In this document: positions 9,448-17,050 of the stretch, piece by piece | How the letters are laid out: the number at the start of each line of letters is the position of its first letter | Numbering within the stretch: position 1 is the first letter of the stretch | NCBI RefSeq assembly: GCF_026552795.1 | Contig: NZ_JANFPI010000001.1 | Span: 806,001-870,000, forward strand | Length of the DNA stretch: 64,000 nt | Direction: 5' to 3' | From: Ectorhizobium quercum | GTDB taxonomy: Bacteria; Pseudomonadota; Alphaproteobacteria; Rhizobiales; Rhizobiaceae | Position numbers and translations under genes: made by a program | The notes under the pieces: model-generated | The model's database searches: none | The model's input: only the letters and a program-made list of their open reading frames with translations | Told to the model about the DNA's origin: nothing

Positions 9448-10272
9448 CTACTTTCCTTCCAGAGCGATACGGCGAACGATTCTTTCGAGCACGAGACCGC
9501 TGCAAAGTGCCCCCAGTCCGAATGACAGGAGATAATACTTGTCCAGCACCGGACTGCTGTAGGACGGATAGAATGCCGAGCGCATCCATTCGACGGAATG
9601 CATGACCGGATTCCAGGACAGAGCATAGGCCACCTGAGCGGGGAGGGCGGCGACCACAAAGAGTGTTCCGGACATGATGTAGACGAGAATGAGAGACAGC
9701 GCATAGACGGTGGCGAAGAAAGCAAACAGAGAGGTGATGACGCCTGCCAGAACGCCCATGCCGATTGCCAGCAGAATGGTTGATAGAAATGCCAGTGCGG
9801 CCTGCTCCCAATCGTGGGGGAACGGATTGTCGCCGAGGGCAAGAAGAATCAGGAATGTCAGCAGGACAGTCATGAAAGCCCCGATGATCTCCAGAAAGGC
9901 CCGGGCGAACAGGATGTCGAGCACCTTTACCGCCGGTATGGCCAGCATGGGGCGGTTCATCACGATGGACAGCGCCATGAAGCGGGATACGTACATGAAG
10001 GTGAGGCAAGGTAGAAGGCCGGTTGCAAAAAACAGGCGCAGGCTGTCGCCGAAGGGCGCCTTTCTGCCCATGAACGTGTAGATGAGCAGCAATATGAACA
10101 TGTGCGCCAGCGGCCATAGCGGCACGAGCAGGAAACCCAGGCCGTGATTGAAGAAGCGTGTGCGAACGTCGCGCAGGATCACGGCCTGCATGACATGGCC
10201 CTTCTGCGTCAGTGCGTAACGAATCGAGCGCGGATTCTTGCTGGCATCATATTGCGTGATCGTCCGCGTCAT
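9448..10272 (-). CDS. kpsM: capsular polysaccharide ABC transporter permease (KpsM-like)
   Basis: ABC-2 type inner-membrane permease of 274 residues, the usual KpsM/BexB/RkpT length. It has an amphipathic N-terminal helix and about six hydrophobic segments (for example LLVPLWPLAHMFILLLIYTF and VYALSLILVYIMSGTLF). The short FMYVSRFM and WNPVMHSVEWMRSAFYP blocks are typical of the family. It forms the channel that moves lipid-linked capsule to the periplasm, together with the KpsT-like ATPase encoded upstream. The start codon overlaps the stop of the preceding KpsE-like gene (TGATG at 10270-10274), so the proteins are probably made in fixed proportion. Confidence 0.93.
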   Translation of the reverse strand: MTRTITQYDASKNPRSIRYALTQKGHVMQAVILRDVRTRFFNHGLGFLLVPLWPLAHMFILLLIYTFMGRKAPFGDSLRLFFATGLLPCLTFMYVSRFMALSIVMNRPMLAIPAVKVLDILFARAFLEIIGAFMTVLLTFLILLALGDNPFPHDWEQAALAFLSTILLAIGMGVLAGVITSLFAFFATVYALSLILVYIMSGTLFVVAALPAQVAYALSWNPVMHSVEWMRSAFYPSYSSPVLDKYYLLSFGLGALCSGLVLERIVRRIALEGK

Positions 10273-11534
10273 CAGACGTCGACCTTGCTTTTGACCAGCT
10301 TCATGATGCCGGTCATGGCCAGCCAGAGGAAGAAAGAGCCGAGCACGGTCATCCCCATCCAGAGCCCGCGACGAGGAAAGAGCGCGTCGTCGGGCAGGCT
10401 GGGCGGGAGAAAGCTGTCGAGGTACATCAACTGCTGCTTGCTCATGAACTGGACCTGCTCGAAGGTTCGCACGCTTGCCGCGAACTGTTCCTCGGCGAGG
10501 CGCGTCTCGAACTGGAGGTTCGAAAGCTGGGCGGAAACGCTTGCCAGATTTTTTCCTTCACCGGCATCGGGGCTGGCGATCTGGCGCTGCAGATCCTCGA
10601 TCTGGGCTTGCTTGCTTTCAATCTCGCGGGCGAGAACCTTCATCTGCGGAGCAGTCCTGGCGATGCTTTCGAGCCTCACCGCATAGGATTGTTCAAGTGC
10701 GATCTTTTCCTGTTGAAGCTTGGTCAGCAGGGACGAGAGCATGAGGGAGGAACTTTCGACAGTCAGGACGCCGCTTTCGTTTTGCTGCGAGGCGACGCGC
10801 GCGCGCACCTCCTGAAGCTTTTCGGTCGCCCGGTCCAGATTGACCTTTGCCGTCCCGGTCACATCCTGCCAGATGCGGTCGCTGAGCTGATTGATCATCC
10901 TTTCCGAAGACCGGGTGATCTCCGTCGCGATGTCGCGCGCATCCTCGGCGGAAAAGGCGTTGACCGTCACGGTGATGATGCCGCTCGACGGGCTGATCGA
11001 GGTCTTGACCATGCCGTCCCAATAATCCAGCAACTCCTCATAGGTGGCATCCGGTTTCAGCCGGGCCGGTCGGTCTATGTCCGGACGCATGAAGCGGCTG
11101 CGCAGATCCATCGCCTCCTCAAGCTCTTCGAGCATGGAGCGGCTATGGATGAAGTTCGTAACGATCTGCGTATCCTGTACGATCTTCGCGGAGGGCAATC
11201 CGGTTACTTTGCCGAGCTGATCCGTGCCGATCGCGGGGGTCGAGGTGCGTACGACAAAACGGGTTTCCGACCGGTACTGATCGGAGGCGATCACGCCGAA
11301 ATAGAGAAACGAGGCGATGACGGGCAATATCAGCACGACGAGCGTGTTGATCATGAAAGCCCAGCGAAAAACGCGATCGATGAGACGCGGGCGAAGGCCG
11401 ACAGCCTTGTAGAGATCGCTGCGATTGGATGTTGAAAAGCGGAGCTTGCGCGCGGTTGCCGACAGGGCTTTCGCCGCCTGCCGGCTCTTTTCGAGAGCCG
11501 AGGGTTTCCGTATGTCCTGATCGAGATTCGTCAT
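10272..11534 (-). CDS. capsule export inner-membrane protein, KpsE/RkpR family (copy 2)
   Basis: A 420-residue polysaccharide co-polymerase/adaptor protein that links the inner-membrane ABC transporter to the outer-membrane exporter. It has a cytoplasmic N-terminus, one membrane segment at about residue 63-90 (INTLVVLILPVIASFLYFGV), a large periplasmic region with a coiled coil, and a second membrane segment near the C-terminus (LWMGMTVLGSFFLWLAMTGI) preceded by a PPSLPDDALFPRR proline-rich motif. It is clearly related to the 12235-13506 protein. The two genes flank the ATPase gene, so this operon carries two adaptors where most ABC capsule systems have one. Confidence 0.9.
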   Translation of the reverse strand: MTNLDQDIRKPSALEKSRQAAKALSATARKLRFSTSNRSDLYKAVGLRPRLIDRVFRWAFMINTLVVLILPVIASFLYFGVIASDQYRSETRFVVRTSTPAIGTDQLGKVTGLPSAKIVQDTQIVTNFIHSRSMLEELEEAMDLRSRFMRPDIDRPARLKPDATYEELLDYWDGMVKTSISPSSGIITVTVNAFSAEDARDIATEITRSSERMINQLSDRIWQDVTGTAKVNLDRATEKLQEVRARVASQQNESGVLTVESSSLMLSSLLTKLQQEKIALEQSYAVRLESIARTAPQMKVLAREIESKQAQIEDLQRQIASPDAGEGKNLASVSAQLSNLQFETRLAEEQFAASVRTFEQVQFMSKQQLMYLDSFLPPSLPDDALFPRRGLWMGMTVLGSFFLWLAMTGIMKLVKSKVDV

Positions 11535-11571
11535 GGTTTCGATTTTCGGCTTCCGTCCGCGGGAAAATTGA

Positions 11572-12225
11572 TCAGCGATTCAGGCGATAGTAAGTTTCGA
11601 TGGCGTCGACGACTTTGTCAAACAACAGCATCTGGCCGTCCACGAGCACGATTCCCTTGTCGCAATAGGTGCTGATCGTCGACATACTGTGTGAAATCAT
11701 GATGATGTCCGAGTTTTTCCGGCGGCCTTCGAAGGCCTCCCTGCACCGTCTCTGAAAGCGGGCGTCACCGACGGCCGTGATCTCGTCGACGAGGTAGCAA
11801 TCGAATTCGACCGCCATCGACAGACCGAAAGCGAGGCGGGCCATCATGCCGGACGAGTAGGTGCGTACGGGAGCGTTGATGTAGTCGCCGAGTTCCGCGA
11901 AATCCTCCACGAAGCTCGAAACGCGGCGAACGTCCTCGCCATAGGCGCGGGCGACGAAGGCGAGATTGTCCCGGCCCGTCATTTGCGGGTGGAATCCGCC
12001 GGCAAAGCCAAGGGGCCAGGACACGCGCAGGTCCTTGATGATCCGGCCCGAGTTCGGCAGCGCGGAGCCGGCGATCATCTTCATGGTGGTGGATTTCCCA
12101 GCACCGTTCACGCCCAGAAGCGCATAGGAGTAGCCCGACATGAACTCGATGTTGCAACAGTCGAGGATGATCTTCTTGTGCCCTTCCGTCTTGAAGTGCT
12201 TGGAGACGTTCTTGAAACGGATCAT
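11572..12225 (-). CDS. kpsT: capsular polysaccharide ABC transporter ATPase (KpsT-like)
   Basis: ATP-binding subunit of 217 residues that powers capsule export through KpsM. The Walker A motif is GVNGAGKST at about residues 38-46, the ABC signature is the family-typical YSSGMMARL at about 122-130 rather than LSGGQ, and Walker B is CYLVDEI followed by VGDARFQ. The H-loop is in IMISHS. Length fits KpsT/BexA/RkpS. GAGG five bases upstream supports the ATG. It sits between two KpsE-like genes in one minus-strand operon. It lacks the long C-terminal sugar-binding extension of Wzt proteins, so chain recognition must be elsewhere. Confidence 0.95.
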   Translation of the reverse strand: MIRFKNVSKHFKTEGHKKIILDCCNIEFMSGYSYALLGVNGAGKSTTMKMIAGSALPNSGRIIKDLRVSWPLGFAGGFHPQMTGRDNLAFVARAYGEDVRRVSSFVEDFAELGDYINAPVRTYSSGMMARLAFGLSMAVEFDCYLVDEITAVGDARFQRRCREAFEGRRKNSDIIMISHSMSTISTYCDKGIVLVDGQMLLFDKVVDAIETYYRLNR

Positions 12226-12234
12226 CCGGCCTCC

Positions 12235-13506
12235 TCAAAGCTTGTGGTCTTCGATCGAGGCCCACATGAGGGCTCCGGTCAGCCAGGCGACAGCCAGTGC
12301 CAGCAGCAGCAGCAGGGGCGTCGATACCCGGTGGGGGTAAAGCGATTCCTCCGGCACGGTCGGCGGCACGAACACCACGAGGTACAGGCCTTTGCGCAAG
12401 GCCTCAGCCTGCGCCATTTCGAGGTTCTTTCGGGCGGCTTCGTAGAGACTTTCGGCCACCCGGCGGTCGGTCTCGATCCGCGAGAAATCCCGGATGACGC
12501 TGGCGACATTGGCGGCGGAATCGGAGTCGCCGGCCAGATCCTGCTTCAATTTGTCGATCTGGATCTCCAGGTTCTGGCTGGCCAGCACGAGTTGCTGGTG
12601 GGCAGGGGAGGATTCCGCATTCGATTCTTTCAGGACGAAGAGGCGCGTCTCAAGCTCGAGCTTTTGTGCGAGAAGCCCCGTCAGCAGCGTGCCGGTTTCC
12701 GTCGCGCGGGCTTCGGGGGTCAGCAGGCCGGATGCGTTCTGGAATGACCTCATGGCTTCAAGCGCCGCGCGATAATGCCCGGTTGTCCTGTCCAGTTCGG
12801 CTCTGAAGCGGGCGATCATGTCCCGTTGGGCGCGCTCTGAAAGCTCGTTGATCAGCGCCTCGCTTTCCACGAGGATGGCGGAAGCCAGAGCCTTGGAATC
12901 GTCCGGCGAGAATGTGCGGGTCTTGAGCGTGATGATGCCCGAGGGACCGTCGATATAGGTCATCACCTGATTGGCCCAGTATTTCAGGAAGCGCTCTTTC
13001 GATTCGTCCTTGTCGAAACGCGAAAGGTAGTCGATGCCGTCCTGCGTGAACATGCGGCGGTAGTTGATCTTGTTTTCCAGCCTGTCGAGAATTTCGGATG
13101 AGTGTATGAAGTTGGTGACGATGAAGCCGTCCTGGGGCATCGTGCTCATCGACAGGATGCTGCTGTCGACGGAATCGCTGTTTTGCCCTTCCGCAAGAGA
13201 GCGTACGGCGAAGCGGGTTTCGGCAATATACTGGTCCGATGCGATGAAGGCGAAATAGAGTATGCTGGCGACAAATGGCAGAATGACGGTGACGACGAAG
13301 CTTATGAGCATGAAGGGCATGCGCGAACTGGTTTTTGGTCCGGTTTGTTCTTTCGGCGTCGGCCGCAGCGGTTCTATGTCGAGTGCAACCTCGTCGCGGC
13401 TGCTCCGCTGAAGAGGGGAGGCCTGACGCAGCAATCTGTTGATCAATCCATTGCGCGGACGAACCGGCAATTCGGCTTTAGCCTCCCTGGTGTCGGTTTC
13501 GGTCAT
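12235..13506 (-). CDS. capsule export inner-membrane protein, KpsE/RkpR family (copy 1)
   Basis: A 423-residue protein with the same plan as the 10272-11534 protein: an approximately 80-residue polar N-terminus, a membrane segment (MLISFVVTVILPFVASILYF), a periplasmic region with a coiled coil at about residues 240-350, a FVPPTVPEESLYPHR proline motif and a C-terminal membrane segment. Shared landmarks with the second copy include SDQY.(A/S)ETRF, IVTNFIHS and the proline motif. It would bridge KpsM/KpsT and the Wza-like exporter. The nine-base gap to kpsT shows one transcript. A division of labour between the two copies, such as a hetero-oligomer, is possible but unproven. Confidence 0.9.
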   Translation of the reverse strand: MTETDTREAKAELPVRPRNGLINRLLRQASPLQRSSRDEVALDIEPLRPTPKEQTGPKTSSRMPFMLISFVVTVILPFVASILYFAFIASDQYIAETRFAVRSLAEGQNSDSVDSSILSMSTMPQDGFIVTNFIHSSEILDRLENKINYRRMFTQDGIDYLSRFDKDESKERFLKYWANQVMTYIDGPSGIITLKTRTFSPDDSKALASAILVESEALINELSERAQRDMIARFRAELDRTTGHYRAALEAMRSFQNASGLLTPEARATETGTLLTGLLAQKLELETRLFVLKESNAESSPAHQQLVLASQNLEIQIDKLKQDLAGDSDSAANVASVIRDFSRIETDRRVAESLYEAARKNLEMAQAEALRKGLYLVVFVPPTVPEESLYPHRVSTPLLLLLALAVAWLTGALMWASIEDHKL

Positions 13507-13524
13507 GGTTCGGCGTTCCGTCTG

Positions 13525-14574
13525 TCAGCTCTTTTTTGCAGCGGCGTCGTCAATCGCCTTGCGCACGTAGTAGTCGAGAATGAGATCATCCTCCAGATAG
13601 GATTCCGCCACCGCAAGCGTCTGGAGTTCGACAGCGATCCGGTTGATCGCCCCGTTACGTTGCAAAATCGGTATCCTGTCCATGTCGATGTTCAGCAGTT
13701 CTCCCAAGGACGAAGCGAATGAAAGTGTGTCATTAATATGCCCGATAACCTCGAAGCGGGAAATGATGTCCATTGCCGCGGCGATGTCCCGTCGCGTCGC
13801 AGGTTGCTCGGCATCGGCACAGGCGAATTGCCGGGTGGTCGGCGACATCAGGACGGTTCGCACGCGCGCCGGAGCCTTCTTGAGGGCCTTCTCGATCGTG
13901 TCTGTGTTCTGAAGGTCGATCGTGCTGAAATAGGCGATGGCCGGCGAAAGCGACATTAAATCGCGCTCTCCGAGGAAGGTGGGCTTCGTTGTTGAACAGA
14001 GTTTCAGCGTGGCGAGGCGGATTGCCATCTCGTAATAGGGATCGGTGAGAAGCGCGACGCCGACAAAACCCTTGTCGAAAAAGTCCTGATGATTGCGTAC
14101 CTGCAAGCGGCCGCTCAGGTAGATCGATTGGAGTTTGTCGAGGAGGAAGACCTGCAAGGTCGTTTCATGGCCGTAGCGCTCGATGGAAGGGAGCACGTAT
14201 TGGAAATGATGCTTCATTTCGCGGTCGAGCGCGACATGCGGCACGAGCTGCGTTTCAATCCGCACGACCTTCCTGTTGATTTGCCCGGACGGCAGCGGTC
14301 GGCGATAAATGAGGAGCCCCGATTTGGCGTCCTGAAGAAAGAGTTTCGAGCGGCTCTTCAGTCCCGGAACATTCCCGTCCGTGAGTTTGAAGCCGACGAG
14401 CCCTGTCTTGTGGCGTCCGGACGCCACAACCGCGCTGTGCAATTGATCGCATTCGACTTCGGCAATGCGTCCTTCATCGTCCGACACCAGAACAACGGGC
14501 ACATCGGAAAATCCATCCGGGATAAGGTATCCCTCAACAAGATCGCCGCTGTCACGTTGGATGTTGAAGAGCAA
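13525..14574 (-). CDS. unknown protein of the capsule export operon
   Basis: A 349-residue soluble protein with no signal peptide or membrane segment. I do not recognise the family. The N-terminal 110 residues look beta-rich (VEGYLIPDGFSDVPVVLVSDD, then a GLVGFKL stretch) and could bind a ligand; the remainder is mostly helical with FLLDKLQSIYLSG and a short acidic C-terminal region ending in KK. The start is a TTG at 14574, one base after the stop of the upstream methyltransferase gene, and no other Met occurs for more than 100 codons, so translational coupling is likely. Its position between a methyltransferase gene and the kpsE/kpsT/kpsM genes suggests a role in capsule chain modification or length control, which is inference. 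Confidence 0.7.
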   Translation of the reverse strand: MLFNIQRDSGDLVEGYLIPDGFSDVPVVLVSDDEGRIAEVECDQLHSAVVASGRHKTGLVGFKLTDGNVPGLKSRSKLFLQDAKSGLLIYRRPLPSGQINRKVVRIETQLVPHVALDREMKHHFQYVLPSIERYGHETTLQVFLLDKLQSIYLSGRLQVRNHQDFFDKGFVGVALLTDPYYEMAIRLATLKLCSTTKPTFLGERDLMSLSPAIAYFSTIDLQNTDTIEKALKKAPARVRTVLMSPTTRQFACADAEQPATRRDIAAAMDIISRFEVIGHINDTLSFASSLGELLNIDMDRIPILQRNGAINRIAVELQTLAVAESYLEDDLILDYYVRKAIDDAAAKKS

Positions 14575-14575
14575 A

Positions 14576-15442
14576 TCAGGCCTGTTTCGCTAGGGCATCA
14601 CGCTTCGCAAAAAGACAGAAGCATGGGCCACCCGAATGGTTGGGATCTTCCTGAGTGATGCTGATGTCGCCGAAGCCCAGAGATTGGATCAATTTCAGGA
14701 TGTCGTCCCTATGCATCCAGTAGTGGCGGTCTTTCATGCCGCCGCAGAATTCCTTCGTGGCATTGGCGTTGAAATAGTGGCGCTCATAATAACGAACTGG
14801 AACACCGGCGAAAGTGCGCGTCTCGACATTGCCGTTGAACGCTTTGCGGCGCGGATCGTCGGCCTGCATCACCGTTTCATCGAAATAATGTGTCCAGATG
14901 AAAAGCTGGTCGCAGCGGCGTGTCAGCTGGGAGAGGAAATAACCTGGATCGGCCATGTGATAAAGAACGCCGGAAGCCACGGCCAGATCGTAGTGCCGTT
15001 CTTCCGATTCGAGCCATTTCAGAGCATCGCCCAGATAGAAATGAGCCCGTTCCATACCCAGGATTTCCTTGGTCACGAGACACCGCAGAAAACATTGCTT
15101 GTTGGCTTCGACGGCGTCGATGGAAGCGGGCCGGTGTTTGTTGAGCATGTAGGTGTGCATGCCCTCAAGCGGGCCGATTTCCAGCACCTTGCGATTTTCA
15201 ATGGGGCCGGCCTGCTTGATCGCCCAGACTATGCGCGGATCTGCAAAAAGCGCATGGTTGCCGGCCTGCAATGGAAGGGGACCCGGAAAGGCGGAATTCC
15301 ATCCGGGCAGAATATCGACCGCGTTTTGGTGGCTGGGGAGATCGTGACAGTACTGATCGAAAAAGCCATCGCTTTCCGGCTGCTCCGTACTCGGACTACG
15401 CCCGAAGAATTTCTGGAAGAGCCGCATGATATTTCCCATCAT
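14576..15442 (-). CDS. SAM-dependent class I methyltransferase
   Basis: A protein of up to 288 residues with a Methyltransf_11/23-like fold. Motif I is VLEIGPLEGMHTYML, followed by the acidic end of strand 2 (IDAVEANKQCF) and the post-motif DLAVASGVLYHMADP, which is typical of small-molecule and sugar methyltransferases. Conserved Trp/His blocks near the C-terminus (DRHYWMHRDDILKLIQSLGF) fit glycan-associated members. It may O-methylate capsule sugars or cap the chain. Three in-frame ATGs compete (15442, 15439, 15427); GGGAA precedes the last one. It is the first gene of the export operon after the Wza-like gene. Confidence 0.85.
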   Translation of the reverse strand: MMGNIMRLFQKFFGRSPSTEQPESDGFFDQYCHDLPSHQNAVDILPGWNSAFPGPLPLQAGNHALFADPRIVWAIKQAGPIENRKVLEIGPLEGMHTYMLNKHRPASIDAVEANKQCFLRCLVTKEILGMERAHFYLGDALKWLESEERHYDLAVASGVLYHMADPGYFLSQLTRRCDQLFIWTHYFDETVMQADDPRRKAFNGNVETRTFAGVPVRYYERHYFNANATKEFCGGMKDRHYWMHRDDILKLIQSLGFGDISITQEDPNHSGGPCFCLFAKRDALAKQA

Positions 15443-15563
15443 TCATGTCATGTATCGCCTGATGGGCCGTTATAATGGCCGCCCATTCCGAATGCAACCT
15501 TGCCATAGATTGCCTGCCGGCAACATATTGAAATAAAAGCGTATTATCAGCGTATGGCTGTTC

Positions 15564-16745
15564 TCAGTCTGTTACGTCCAGGTAGAGGCCCGTCGTGGAG
15601 GCGGCGATGCCGATCGGGCGTGCGACGATGTTCATGAACTTGACGAAATCGACGCTCGGGTGGCGCGACGCGTATATGATATCGCGATTCTTGACGGGAA
15701 AGGTTTGCCCTGTGAGCAGGCTGCCGGCCTTGGTCATGTCGAAGCGGTAGACGATCGGATATCGTCCTTGCTTGTCGGACGTCATGCCCTTGCTCAGCAG
15801 TTCGTTGAAGCGTTGCCGGCCGAGAAGGTCCATCACGATATCGGGTTCTTCATAGCGGAAGACGAAATAACCGCGCATGTCGCTGACTTCAGCGGCTCCG
15901 CCTCCGGCCATTGCGACGCCTTCAAGCAGGTTCAGGTCGTTTGCGCCGAACTCGATCCTGTTATTGGTCTTCACTGCGCCCAGGACCGTAAAGGTGCGCG
16001 GCTCCCGCGTTACGAAAATCTGGTCGCCCGGCTGGACGTAGATATTTTCCTGGGGATTATCGATCAGGGTCTTCAGGAGGACCGTTCCGGTCCTCCTGTT
16101 GCGCGTCAGGGTGATGTAGCTCTCATACGGCTGGGCCGCGGGGCCGCCGGCTTTCGCCAGGGTTTCCATGATCGTTTCGGAGACGAGACTCAGCGGAACG
16201 ACGGCCGGCGAGTTCACGGCACCGGAAATTGTCACATTTCGAGACGCAGTTCCGACCGAGTTGATGATGACGTCCGGCTCCACGGCCTTGTTGGCCAGGG
16301 CCTCCAGAATGCTCTGGCGCGCCTGTTCGAGGGTCTTGCCCGCGAATGTGACGAGACCGGCATAGGGTATGGCCGCCTTGCCGTCCGGCTGGACGATTAT
16401 GTCGAGAGTGGCCTGTTTGGTGTCGCCGGTGGAGAAGAGACCGTCCGAGCCCGCTTCGAAAATCGTGATCTTGAGTTGGTCGCCGACGCCGATGACGGGT
16501 CGTTTCACGCCGCCGCCAAGGCCGAATCGGCGCTGGAGCAGCTTGCCGTCGTAGTTCGAGATCAGATTTGCGGACCGCGTATCGATATCGACGATGTCGA
16601 AAACGACATTGGATCGCGCGGCAGACTGGCTGACCACGGACTGCCGGGACTGTTCTGCGATATCGGAAGCAAGCGGACCGTCGCCCGGCAGGTTTTTGCA
16701 TGAAGTCAGGGCGAGCCCGACAATCAGAACGCCAGTCTTTTTCAC
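15564..16745 (-). CDS. outer-membrane polysaccharide export lipoprotein (Wza/KpsD/CtrA-like)
   Basis: About 393 residues. The N-terminus KKTGVLIVGLALTSC is a lipoprotein signal with the lipobox LTSC, so the mature protein is anchored to the outer membrane through that Cys. It carries a Poly_export domain (GDQLKITIFEAG) and SLBB-type repeats (GAVNSPAVVPL, YVQPGDQIFVTREPRTFTVLGAV) and ends near a C-terminal helix. It forms the outer-membrane pore for capsule. A GTG at 16745 is the probable start because GGAGTGG lies just upstream; an upstream in-frame ATG at 16778 would add 11 residues before the lysines of the signal. It is transcribed divergently from the PKS gene at 17051. Confidence 0.93.
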   Translation of the reverse strand: MKKTGVLIVGLALTSCKNLPGDGPLASDIAEQSRQSVVSQSAARSNVVFDIVDIDTRSANLISNYDGKLLQRRFGLGGGVKRPVIGVGDQLKITIFEAGSDGLFSTGDTKQATLDIIVQPDGKAAIPYAGLVTFAGKTLEQARQSILEALANKAVEPDVIINSVGTASRNVTISGAVNSPAVVPLSLVSETIMETLAKAGGPAAQPYESYITLTRNRRTGTVLLKTLIDNPQENIYVQPGDQIFVTREPRTFTVLGAVKTNNRIEFGANDLNLLEGVAMAGGGAAEVSDMRGYFVFRYEEPDIVMDLLGRQRFNELLSKGMTSDKQGRYPIVYRFDMTKAGSLLTGQTFPVKNRDIIYASRHPSVDFVKFMNIVARPIGIAASTTGLYLDVTD

Positions 16746-17050
16746 GGCCACTCCATATACTCTACGCCAAGGCAGCACCCACCCCCTAGCAAGAAACGGT
16801 TAACAATCAGCTGCACCGCGACTGCTGGGTTACAAAATTTTGGATCGCATGTCACCTCTGCATTTGACGGGGGAACCTTTATCCAAGGGGCTACCCAAAC
16901 GCTTGCGATAAGTCTAAATTTCCGTATTGGTGCATAATCATAACACACGTGCTACGGCCTTTTTCTTGCCATGTGTTTCGTCTGAATGGCAGGTTTTAAG
17001 GGGTGTCGGCCTTGATCGGTCCTGGCCTCGGGCGTTGAAAGTGGGTCTGA
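16746..17050. promoter_or_regulatory. divergent intergenic region between export and PKS operons
   Basis: About 305 bases with no credible gene, placed between the Wza-like gene (minus) and the PKS gene (plus), so it must contain promoters for both capsule operons. It includes an AT-rich stretch near 16900-16950 (for example CATAATCATAACACACG). I could not assign -35/-10 boxes or an operator with confidence. Confidence 0.5.
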
